Source: Leptospiraceae bacterium (GTDB lineage Bacteria; Spirochaetota; Leptospiria; Leptospirales; Leptonemataceae). Taken from it: a stretch of 14,235 bases of DNA. The DNA lies in assembly GCA_020440935.1 (NCBI GenBank), contig JAGRNC010000021.1:1-14235 (forward strand). Direction: 5' to 3'. Position numbers and translations under genes: made by a program. The notes under the pieces are model-generated. The model saw only the letters and a program-made list of their open reading frames with translations, was not told the origin of the DNA and searched no databases. How positions within the stretch are numbered: position 1 is the stretch's first letter; each line of letters opens with the position of its first letter. This document shows, one piece after another, positions 7,710 to 14,235 of this stretch.

Positions 7710-9607
7710 AGAACGGTTTCACTGGATTACTGGACCTGCTGGAAAGCGCATTTCGCAGCTACCTCCGGGACGGCCTGATTACACGCGCAAATGCTATTGC
7801 CTATGCCGCTATCCTGGGGCTAATTCCACTCCTGGCCGTGCTCGTTAAATTTGCATCTATTGATAGGGCATCCTTGCAGATTCAGCTGGCACGACTGCTG
7901 GCCGCTTACGGCATCACCGAGTCCGGAAGACTACTCGTTATGCTCGACGAAATATTGGCCAGGGCCAATGCTATTGCTGGCGTGGGCACGCTCTTTGTGC
8001 TTTATTCCGCAAACAATTTGATCAGACATATGGAAGATGCCTTCAATCATGTATTTCGGGCGCCTGCAAGACCCTATTTGTTTCGGTTCGCCATCTACAT
8101 CGCTTCCTTTGTGATTCTTCCAGTGCTATTGTTCACTGTAGGCGGTTTGTATCGCAAATCGGTGGCCAACCTTTCTCCTCCAGCTTACGTAGATCTTGCC
8201 TTTAAGGAGGGCAGTCTTTATCTTCTGGAATCCACCGGTCGACTGGAAGAGCGCTCCCTGGAAAGTATCAGTCAGCGAAACGTGATGGAATCGCTTAACC
8301 TGAACGCTCCCTTTCGCGACCGGATCTACGAACCCGGGGCTGGCAGAATTGTGAATCGCATAAGCGCGGATAGCTCATTGACGCCCATGGACAGCCCTTC
8401 GCTATCCGATGTTCAGGAATTTCGCAAACTCGGCGTCGACGGCGCTTTTCTGGTGATGGCTTCCGAATCGGGTCTGCTGGTGTTTTCGGACGACGGCGGG
8501 ACAACCTGGGACTATCGGAGGTATCTTGCCAAGACAGAAGCCGCCCTTCGACCCGCCTTCATAGAAGATCTGATCCTTTTGCCCGATCGCATAGTGGTGC
8601 TCACTGGGGACGGCCTTCAATCTACGGTACTTGTACTGAGCCGGCCTAATCTTGCCATAATCGATGTCAATCCCATGGAATCCGCATACCGCTCCCTGTC
8701 CAGACTGCCCGACGGAATCTACGTCGGCGGAAGCGGCCGATTTCGCATCTCAAGAGACCAGGGCTTTAGTTGGTCCGGTGTTATAAATGCCAGCTTTGGT
8801 AATCGAAATGAGTTAATTCAGTCCATCCACCGCAATGCGAACGGAGACCTGGTATATCTGGGAGGCTCCGGCAATGTCTGGCTGGATACGGCCGATGGCC
8901 AACGATTGTATCCAGCGATCGCAGAAAAGCCAATGCTGGGCCACGGCGGTTTGATGCTTTCACCGGATGGACCTGGCTTCTTCTACGGAGCGGATGGCCA
9001 GGTACGGGTGTCCACCGATGGCGGCCGCACCTGGATTCCGTCCGATCTAGAACTGGAAGATGTGGATATTCTTTCCCATGCCAGTTCCGAGGATTATCTT
9101 TTTCTGGGCGGCACGAACCATTTCATCGGACAATTTCGACTCGAAGGAATCGAAACCCTGTACAATGAGTCCGGGGCTCCTGTAGGACAGAGGGCTCTCT
9201 TTGAACGCGGTCCGCAGTCGCGTTATTCCCCTGCACTTGCCAGTTTACTGCTCTTATTTTTTTATCTGCAGATCTTTGGCATCGTATGGCTGGTATTGGC
9301 GCTGCTGTTCCGCGCTCTGCCCAACCGCGACGTGTCCTGGAAGTCCGCTACGGTAGGCTCGCTATTCTCAGCGCTTTGCATCGTTGGATTCTTCTTTATT
9401 TTTCGCGTTATCGTGAGTCGATCCACGACAACGGCCGCGCTGTACGGAGTGTACGTGGCCATTCCGCTGGGGATGGTCGTGCTATTATCCACTGTGCAGA
9501 TCATTCTATTTGGCCTGGAAATCTCATTTCTAATGCAGCATCCAGAGCGCATCCGAGCAGCCTATTATCTTAGAAATCCAATGCGCCTTTTGAAATTGCT
9601 TTCTTGA
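7691..9607 (+). CDS. YihY/BrkB-family membrane protein with a large periplasmic Asp-box (BNR) insertion
   Basis: The protein has 638 residues, against about 290 for typical YihY/BrkB proteins. Residues 1-152 hold the N-terminal half: a helix before the membrane, RANAIAYAAILGLIPLLAVL (32-51), a second segment with GTLFVLYSANNLIRHMEDAF (99-118), and a third at 131-152. Residues about 513-540, 555-574 and 588-612 supply the last three membrane segments, and the tail RIRAAYYLRNP is cytoplasmic. Between them lies a soluble block of about 360 residues with Asp-boxes SDDGGTTW (266-273), SRDQGFSW (354-361) and STDGGRTW (441-448), spaced 87-88 residues apart, as in BNR/sialidase-type beta-propellers. 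With an N-in six-helix topology the block is periplasmic. YihY is often labelled ribonuclease BN in databases, a mis-assignment; its true role is unknown. The ATG start lies inside the preceding gene, with no strong ribosome site, suggesting coupling. Confidence 0.85.
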   Translation: MPFRKIKNGFTGLLDLLESAFRSYLRDGLITRANAIAYAAILGLIPLLAVLVKFASIDRASLQIQLARLLAAYGITESGRLLVMLDEILARANAIAGVGTLFVLYSANNLIRHMEDAFNHVFRAPARPYLFRFAIYIASFVILPVLLFTVGGLYRKSVANLSPPAYVDLAFKEGSLYLLESTGRLEERSLESISQRNVMESLNLNAPFRDRIYEPGAGRIVNRISADSSLTPMDSPSLSDVQEFRKLGVDGAFLVMASESGLLVFSDDGGTTWDYRRYLAKTEAALRPAFIEDLILLPDRIVVLTGDGLQSTVLVLSRPNLAIIDVNPMESAYRSLSRLPDGIYVGGSGRFRISRDQGFSWSGVINASFGNRNELIQSIHRNANGDLVYLGGSGNVWLDTADGQRLYPAIAEKPMLGHGGLMLSPDGPGFFYGADGQVRVSTDGGRTWIPSDLELEDVDILSHASSEDYLFLGGTNHFIGQFRLEGIETLYNESGAPVGQRALFERGPQSRYSPALASLLLLFFYLQIFGIVWLVLALLFRALPNRDVSWKSATVGSLFSALCIVGFFFIFRVIVSRSTTTAALYGVYVAIPLGMVVLLSTVQIILFGLEISFLMQHPERIRAAYYLRNPMRLLKLLS

Positions 9608-10847
9608 CGATGGACGAAGGACAATGTCGATTGAGCTCTGCGATGGGCGCCTCCAACCGATCCGCTTTTGAGTGAGCTCGATCGGAGCCGCTTCCGCGAG
9701 CGGCCTTACCGCGACTTCCGCCGCGCACTATTTGCGATTTGCACTGGTAAATCTCCACTTTGATACGATAGTTCATGATAGAATGCGCGAAATGGCCTCG
9801 TAGAGTGGGCGTGTCGAACAGAGATGTCTCGCTATCTTCGTAAATCGGATGCCCCTCAGCCGATAGAATTCGGCAGGGAAAGAACCAATCTTTGCGAAAT
9901 AAAGGCCGATCGCTCGAAGACAAAAGCAACAGCGTGTCGCCCGTGCGAATCCAGTACGTTTGCAGCAATAGATCCTGCTTTCGCGCCGATTGTCTGGCCG
10001 GTATCCTGGCGGCCAGCTCCGGACCTCCGGAATTGAATGCCTGGCAGTGCGCACGAACCGGGCAGTCCAGACAGCCAGGAAGACCGGATACACAGATAGT
10101 AGCCCCCAGTTCCATGAGCGCCTGGTTATGCTCGGAAGGCGCCAATGGGCTGGACTCCATCAATGCTGCGGCCATACCGTCGGTGAAGGCACGTGTAGGG
10201 TCGGCGGTGGATTCCGAGCTACCATTGTTTTCTTGCTGCTTTTTGGTGGAAGCCGGCGCCGTCGGTTGTTGTTTCCTGGTCAAAGCCGATGGCTTCTGCT
10301 GCTGTTCGCTGGTGGAAACCGATGCATTTTGAGCTTGCTCGCCATTCTGGGAGCGAAAGTCATCGAGGAACAGTCTACCCAGTACGCGATGTACATTTCC
10401 ATCCAGTACATGGTGTGGCCTTTCGTAGGCAATACTGAGCACGGCGGAAGCAGTATAGGGTCCTATTCCAGGTAAGGCCAGAGCTTCGTCCATGGATTCC
10501 GGGAAATTGCCCCGATGATGCGTAAGAATGGCCTGTGCGGTCTTTTGCAGATTGCGCGCCCGATTATAGTAGCCCAGGCCCGCCCATCTTTCCATGACTT
10601 CGGACTCCGGAGCCTGGGCCAATGCGGAGACATCGGGAAACCGATGCAGGAATTTCTCATAGGCGGGCAGCATTGCCTGAACCCTGGTTTGCTGTAGCAT
10701 CACTTCTGATACGAGAGTTCTATACCAGTGGACATTCGTGCGAAACGGAAGCGGTCGAGCATTCTGAGCATACCATTGCCCCAGTTGGAGCAGCATCTGC
10801 TGCCACGGACGGCCGCCTTTGCGCTGTACTGTCTTCTTCTTTGCCAT
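9570..10847 (-). CDS. mutY: A/G-specific adenine DNA glycosylase MutY
   Basis: MutY removes adenine mispaired with 8-oxoguanine in base-excision repair. It has 425 residues, longer than E. coli MutY (350). Visible are SEVMLQQTRV (47-56, with the catalytic Glu E48), GLGYYNRARNL (90-100), the helix-hairpin-helix LPGIGPYTASAVLSIA (125-140), LDGNVHRVLGRL (148-159, with catalytic Asp D149) and the 4Fe-4S ligands C252, C259, C262 and C268 with C-x6-C-x2-C-x5-C spacing. About 50 extra residues (164-218), rich in Q, S, T and K, separate D149 from the cluster. The C-terminal NUDIX-like domain (about 290-370) carries GHFAHS where bacterial MutY usually has the FSH loop that recognises 8-oxoguanine. A charged tail follows. 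The ATG has AGGA 7 nt upstream. The gene end overlaps the convergent YihY-like gene by 38 nt. Confidence 0.95.
   Translation of the reverse strand: MAKKKTVQRKGGRPWQQMLLQLGQWYAQNARPLPFRTNVHWYRTLVSEVMLQQTRVQAMLPAYEKFLHRFPDVSALAQAPESEVMERWAGLGYYNRARNLQKTAQAILTHHRGNFPESMDEALALPGIGPYTASAVLSIAYERPHHVLDGNVHRVLGRLFLDDFRSQNGEQAQNASVSTSEQQQKPSALTRKQQPTAPASTKKQQENNGSSESTADPTRAFTDGMAAALMESSPLAPSEHNQALMELGATICVSGLPGCLDCPVRAHCQAFNSGGPELAARIPARQSARKQDLLLQTYWIRTGDTLLLLSSSDRPLFRKDWFFPCRILSAEGHPIYEDSETSLFDTPTLRGHFAHSIMNYRIKVEIYQCKSQIVRGGSRGKAARGSGSDRAHSKADRLEAPIAELNRHCPSSIVKKAISKGALDF
10218..10316 (-). repeat. Three imperfect 33-bp tandem repeats inside mutY
   Basis: Three consecutive 33-bp units (10218-10250, 10251-10283, 10284-10316) encode 11-residue copies: STSEQQQKPSA, LTRKQQPTAPA and STKKQQENNGS. 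By hand alignment the second and third units agree at about two thirds of bases. A partial fourth match (AACCGATGC) begins at 10317. All units keep frame, so the result is a flexible Gln-rich insert in the MutY glycosylase domain (residues 178-210), not a broken gene. Confidence 0.75.
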
Positions 10848-10880
10848 CGAATTCCTGGTAGAGGCAATCGGTAGGCCCGC

Positions 10881-10909
10881 AGCATAAACCGACCGGCTAT
10901 GTGTGCCAA
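10881..10909 (-). promoter_or_regulatory. Candidate sigma-70 promoter of mutY
   Basis: On the minus strand TTGGCA (10904-10909) and TATGCT (10881-10886) are separated by exactly 17 nt. These match 5 of 6 and 4 of 6 consensus bases. Transcription would start near 10874 and leave a leader of about 27 nt before the mutY ATG. It lies in the 125-nt gap after the ABC operon. Nothing else in that gap looks like a gene or a strong terminator. Confidence 0.45.
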
Positions 10910-10972
10910 GGCCAAATCATTCAGCCTGGCTCGGCTAACAATAACCAATCAGGCGTGCAGCCCGAGCGCAGA

Positions 10973-11773
10973 TCAGCTTCCAGTACTTGAATAATGATTT
11001 ACTCCAAACCGCCAGAAAGACAGAGAAAGGAGTAGCAGCATCGCGCCCACAGGAAAGCTCATATAGGATAACACCGGATGAAACAGAGTCTCGGACTGCT
11101 TTGCCAAGAAGTAGTGCGCCGGATAGAAATTTACGAAGGCGATGGGAAACATGAAAGTCAGCAAAAACCGTACAGGAAAGCTATAGATATGCACTGGATA
11201 CATGAGAAATTCCCGCGCCGAGAATACCAGTAGATGCTGCAACCCTTGATTCTTGATCGCGAAGAAAGACACCGACGCGATGATAATTCGAATGGAGGCT
11301 AGAATCAGCACTCCACCAACAATACTAACTAGGAGAAAAATACCTTTTAGCGGCGTCCAATCCAAATCCACCATATTGTTTGCCACGATCAGGGCCGCCA
11401 CTCCCAGGATCATATGCGCCAGGCCGCCTGGTTCAAACTTCATAGCGAGAATCTGTCCTAGTTCGGAAAGAGGCCTGAGCATCACACGATCAAATGTACC
11501 TTCGCGAACGAGCTCGGAGAATTCGGTCATCCCGGAGAAAACGGCCGAAACCATTCCGTTGCAGAGCAATAGAAGGGAGTATAGAAAGGCCACTTCGCCA
11601 GGATTCCAACCGCCCATTCGATGGAAGCGGTTGAGCATCAATGCGATGACCGATACCTGGGCTCCGTAGAATCCGATCAGAGTGAAGATGTAGGCGATAA
11701 AGCTGCCGCGGTATTCCATCTTGCTCTGGATGGCGGCGCGTAGCATTGCTTTGTAAGAAGACCATTCGCTCAT
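10973..11773 (-). CDS. ABC-2 type exporter permease, second subunit
   Basis: The protein has 266 residues and about six membrane segments (roughly 23-47, 59-80, 105-132, 143-172, 195-217, 236-256). After the first pair comes SELVREGTFDRVMLRPLSEL (85-104), the amphipathic coupling segment typical of ABC-2 permeases of the DUF990/COG3694-COG4587 type. It follows the first permease by 1 nt (TAA-A-ATG) and has only a weak GGGCGG upstream, so coupled translation is likely. With the partner permease and the ATPase it should form a heterodimeric exporter in the inner membrane. The substrate is not evident. Database entries for related sets are often named viologen exporters, which I treat as a family label only. 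Confidence 0.87.
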   Translation of the reverse strand: MSEWSSYKAMLRAAIQSKMEYRGSFIAYIFTLIGFYGAQVSVIALMLNRFHRMGGWNPGEVAFLYSLLLLCNGMVSAVFSGMTEFSELVREGTFDRVMLRPLSELGQILAMKFEPGGLAHMILGVAALIVANNMVDLDWTPLKGIFLLVSIVGGVLILASIRIIIASVSFFAIKNQGLQHLLVFSAREFLMYPVHIYSFPVRFLLTFMFPIAFVNFYPAHYFLAKQSETLFHPVLSYMSFPVGAMLLLLSLSFWRFGVNHYSSTGS

Positions 11774-11774
11774 T

Positions 11775-12557
11775 TTAGCCGCCCACGATACTCAATTTCC
11801 GCAGTCCACCCTGATAGCTCAGATAACAAAATCCGCCTACTATAGAAATGAGAACAGCATAGTGGATTAATAGCGGACCGTAGCCCATGGAAATACGATC
11901 CAAAAGAAGCATGGTAGGAAAATAAAACAGGTAAGGAAAGGGAGTATTCAGCAAGATCTTAACCAGCCAATCAGGAAAGAAATCCAGCGGAATGATGGCG
12001 CCACTGCAAAGAGTAATCATTGCATAGTAGAATATCCAGAAAGGAAAGATCTCCACAAAATAGAACGAGAAAGAACTAATCAGAAAGGACATTAAAAAGA
12101 ACAATAGAAAGGCCAGCAGATATATCGGAAGAAACTGCAGAAACAATTCCGGACTTACAGGCAGGCTGATTCCAAAAACCAGAACGCAAAGCAGAAGCAA
12201 CGGGATGGCCCGGGCGAAAAGCTGAAACAGACTGGAACCAAATGTATCTGAAAGATACATCAAAGGAAAGGAAAATGGCTTCATAAGATCCACAGCAATC
12301 TCGCCACTGCGGACTTTCTGGCTCAGAAGCGAATCGTTTCGTCCAAAGCTAGACTTGATCAAAGTGGACAAAACGGCATAAGCCACCATCGTTTCCCTGG
12401 TCAGCCCGTCCGCAGTCTGCCCTTCTGGAATCAGGGCTTTCCATACGCTGGTAAAAATGAAAATGTACAGAAAGGCATTCAGAAGCGCCGTGTAATACTC
12501 GAAACGATACGCCAGCGAACGCTGAAAGGACATGGATACAAACTTCCAGTAAACCAT
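11775..12557 (-). CDS. ABC-2 type exporter permease, first subunit
   Basis: The protein has 260 residues, strongly hydrophobic, with about six membrane segments (roughly 22-45, 57-72, 110-133, 140-172, 176-196, 230-249). The segment QKVRSGEIAVDLMKPFSFPL (79-98) matches the same R-x-G-x-(I/F)-x-x-x-L-x-(K/R)-P pattern as the partner permease, supporting a common origin and the cytoplasmic coupling role. The start ATG is 1 nt after the ATPase stop (TAA-C-ATG), with GGAG 7 nt upstream. It is the middle gene of the three-gene exporter operon. Confidence 0.87.
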   Translation of the reverse strand: MVYWKFVSMSFQRSLAYRFEYYTALLNAFLYIFIFTSVWKALIPEGQTADGLTRETMVAYAVLSTLIKSSFGRNDSLLSQKVRSGEIAVDLMKPFSFPLMYLSDTFGSSLFQLFARAIPLLLLCVLVFGISLPVSPELFLQFLPIYLLAFLLFFLMSFLISSFSFYFVEIFPFWIFYYAMITLCSGAIIPLDFFPDWLVKILLNTPFPYLFYFPTMLLLDRISMGYGPLLIHYAVLISIVGGFCYLSYQGGLRKLSIVGG

Positions 12558-12558
12558 G

Positions 12559-13554
12559 TTACAGCTCCAGATTCTTGCCGGCGTAGATCTTTTTCAGAGT
12601 CTCGGTAAGATCCTGCTTGCCCACCGTGATTTCCTGAATCCGAGCTCCCTGCTCGCTCAGCGCTCCAATTAGACCGCTAACGCTTTCATCCACTTTCAAA
12701 CGAACCTCTAAAAACTGCCCGTTCGACGGCGATGCAAGCTCAAAGCCTTTACTCTGTAGAGATCTTACATCGGTCTCCTGTTCCAGGTGGAGACTAACTA
12801 TCTTTTCTTTCTGATAATTGGCAATGAAATCGTTGAGCTGACCATCGTACTGCACCTGGCCGCGGTCCAGAAGGATCAGCCTGGTGGCCAGATACTCGAT
12901 ATCTTCCATGTCGTGCGTCGTAAGAACGACGGTTATCTTTTGTTCCTGGTTCAGCTGTTTGATAGTCTTGCGCACCACATCCTTGGTTATAATGTCCAGA
13001 CCGATGGTGGGCTCATCCAGAAAGAGGATGGGCGGATTGTGCAACAGAGAGGCCGCCAGGTCCGCCCGCATGCGCTGGCCCAGGGAAAGCTTTCGGGTTT
13101 GTTGGCCCAGGAAATCTTCCATTTTTAGAAGATCGATGAAATAATCCATACGATCCCGGAATTCCTTCTGAGGAATTCTGTAAATGGTTCGCAACAGATC
13201 GTAGCTTTCTTCCACGGGAAGGTCCCACCAGAGCTGGGTTTTCTGACCAAAAACTACGCCCAACTTTCTCGTGATTTCCTTTCGATGCTTCTCTGGATCC
13301 AGTCCATCGATTCGAATGAGACCGGAACTGGCTCGAAGGATTCCAGTGAGCATTTTAATGGTGGTGGATTTCCCGGCCCCATTCGGTCCCAGATATCCGA
13401 CCAACTCACCACGACCGATGGAAAAGCTAATATCCTTAACGGCATGGATATACTCTTTCTTCCCGGAAAAGAGTCCCACGATGGAGCCCCAGAGGCCCGC
13501 CTTTCGCTTTCTGGAAACAAAAGTCTTATTAAGATTCTCTACTTGAATGAGCAT
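12559..13554 (-). CDS. ABC-2 exporter ATP-binding protein (COG4586-like)
   Basis: The ATPase energises the two permeases encoded after it. It has 331 residues from the ATG at 13554: Walker A GPNGAGKS (56-63), Q-loop Q104 in VVFGQKTQLWWDLP, signature LSLGQ (156-160), Walker B ILFLDE (176-181), D-loop GLD, and H-loop H214 in TTHDMED. An N-terminal insert (SRKRKAGLWGSIVGLFSGKKEY) before HAVKDISF, and a C-terminal domain of about 80 residues after the nucleotide-binding domain, fit the COG4586 group, which pairs with two DUF990-type permeases. A TTG nine codons upstream (13581) is also in frame. Neither start has a good ribosome site. I prefer ATG because it begins at the conserved MLIQVENLNKTF and leaves 44 nt to the divergent gene. 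Confidence 0.92.
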   Translation of the reverse strand: MLIQVENLNKTFVSRKRKAGLWGSIVGLFSGKKEYIHAVKDISFSIGRGELVGYLGPNGAGKSTTIKMLTGILRASSGLIRIDGLDPEKHRKEITRKLGVVFGQKTQLWWDLPVEESYDLLRTIYRIPQKEFRDRMDYFIDLLKMEDFLGQQTRKLSLGQRMRADLAASLLHNPPILFLDEPTIGLDIITKDVVRKTIKQLNQEQKITVVLTTHDMEDIEYLATRLILLDRGQVQYDGQLNDFIANYQKEKIVSLHLEQETDVRSLQSKGFELASPSNGQFLEVRLKVDESVSGLIGALSEQGARIQEITVGKQDLTETLKKIYAGKNLEL

Positions 13555-13598
13555 GCGTTTTCGATGGACTGCCAGGATCAAAGGAACGAACTGGCAAC

Positions 13599-14235
13599 GT
13601 GTCGACCCTCGACAGAATCCAGAAAGCGATCCGAAGGCTGACGGACCATCAAAAAAAAATCCAGCGACGGTTCCGCCTGATTGCCACCCTTCGATCGACG
13701 ACCTTTTTTCTGGCCGTTGGCATTATTTTTCTCTGGTCGCCGGGCGATGTCCATCTTCTACCTTCCCTCCCTGCCTGGCTTGCATTCCTAACTCTAATTG
13801 TTGTGCATGCCCGGCTACGCAAGCGTCGCATGGCCTGCCATCGCTTGCTTTCTCTCTACGAATTCTGGAAGGAAAGACAGATGGACTGGAAAGGTGATGT
13901 GTCTGCGCATCACAGCGAGGAGAAACCAATCTATCGAGACATGCTCTTGTTGGGAGATTACTCCTTACTTGCTTTTCTGGATCATTGTATGGTGCCCGAA
14001 GGAAGCCATCGACTGAAACAATGGATGGATCTGGCTATTGAAGGTCCCGCCGCCGATGCGATTCGGAACCGGCAGCGAAAGGTCCAATCCCTGGCCGGTC
14101 TGCGAATCTTTACCGCACGATGGTTTTCCAGCGCCACCGACCTGGTGGACCCTCTTACCCATGCGGTTTCTTCGATGACCAACGCAGATCCTTCGTCAGA
14201 AGCCCGGCATTCAGAAAGACCCAATACAGCGGAGG
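13599..14235 (+). CDS. Membrane-anchored MutS-related protein (N-terminal part, runs off window)
   Basis: The frame is open from 13551 to the window end with no stop. I take GTG at 13599 as start, with AAGGAA 12 nt upstream. The visible 212 residues begin with a basic amphipathic helix, then two membrane segments at about 34-47 (TTFFLAVGIIFLW) and 56-71 (LPAWLAFLTLIVVHA). After a basic stretch ARLRKRRM comes HRLLSLYEFWKERQ and then PIYRDMLLLGDYSLLAFLDHCMV (110-132) and GSHRLKQWM (135-143), which match the start of the MutS core/lever region. The order, paired membrane helices followed by a MutS core and ATPase, is known from MutS-related proteins of unknown role outside classical mismatch repair. 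The ATPase motifs would lie beyond the edge. No mismatch-recognition domain precedes the core. Confidence 0.75.
   Translation, partial: MSTLDRIQKAIRRLTDHQKKIQRRFRLIATLRSTTFFLAVGIIFLWSPGDVHLLPSLPAWLAFLTLIVVHARLRKRRMACHRLLSLYEFWKERQMDWKGDVSAHHSEEKPIYRDMLLLGDYSLLAFLDHCMVPEGSHRLKQWMDLAIEGPAADAIRNRQRKVQSLAGLRIFTARWFSSATDLVDPLTHAVSSMTNADPSSEARHSERPNTAE
13651..13659 (+). repeat. A9 homopolymer in the MutS-related gene
   Basis: Nine consecutive A lie near the 5' end of the MutS-related gene, read in frame as CAT CAA AAA AAA ATC at codons 17-21. Such tracts can slip in replication or transcription and shift the frame before the membrane segments. Whether that happens here cannot be seen from one sequence. 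Confidence 0.6.

Noticed and set aside
9687..9704. GCCGCT-TCCGCG-AGCGGC hairpin as terminator of the YihY-like gene
   Set aside because: No T-run follows on the + strand, it lies about 80 nt inside mutY coding sequence, and a 6-bp GC stem is expected there by chance.
10218..10316. Tandem repeats in mutY as a CRISPR array or frameshifted pseudogene
   Set aside because: The units are adjacent without spacers, imperfect, a multiple of three long and in frame, and all catalytic residues downstream are intact.
10848..10972. Terminator or small RNA in the gap after the ABC operon
   Set aside because: Only 4-5 bp stems (AGCC/GGCT, TCGGT/ACCGA) without U-tracts were found. The one feature I could support is the mutY promoter.

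Overview
The window is about 14 kb of gene-dense bacterial chromosome of moderate GC (roughly 50-54% by eye). Intergenic gaps are short, genes overlap by a few bases, and GTG and TTG starts are common. Gene content points to a diderm with an O-antigen-type glycan ligase, exported proteins, SecA and MutY. My weak guess is a spirochaete of the Leptospirales outside Leptospira proper (Leptonema/Turneriella-like), based on GC and protein style only. I see no rRNA, tRNA, CRISPR array, insertion sequence or phage gene.

Layout. (1) At the left edge, a probable C-terminal fragment of a + strand gene ends at 74. It converges with a minus-strand run reading from 6892 down to 99: a Wzy/WaaL-type O-antigen ligase, then secA (7 nt later, its ribosome site overlapping the ligase stop), then a GT-B-like putative glycosyltransferase (TTGA overlap with secA), then an exported SMP-30/gluconolactonase-like beta-propeller (56 nt gap). 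(2) Divergent from the ligase, a + strand pair runs from 6975 to 9607: an exported protein with a discoidin/NADase-type glycan-binding-like motif, overlapping by 19 nt a YihY/BrkB-family membrane protein. That membrane protein is more than twice the usual family length because about 360 residues with three Asp-box (BNR) motifs are inserted in its periplasmic loop. (3) mutY lies convergent to it, with a 38-nt overlap. It carries a low-complexity 11-residue tandem repeat inside its glycosylase domain and has its own plausible sigma-70 promoter. (4) A three-gene minus-strand ABC-2 export operon (ATPase, permease, permease; 1-nt gaps) covers 13554 down to 10973. (5) Divergent from it, a membrane-anchored MutS-related protein begins at 13599 and runs off the right edge.

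Functionally, the left two thirds is an envelope neighbourhood: glycan polymer ligation, Sec export, a putative glycosyl transfer step, and three secreted or periplasmic propeller/carbohydrate-binding-like modules. The most unusual object is the YihY protein with a built-in periplasmic Asp-box domain, translationally coupled to a small exported protein. I infer that these two may work together in sensing or handling envelope ligands, but nothing in the sequence proves it.
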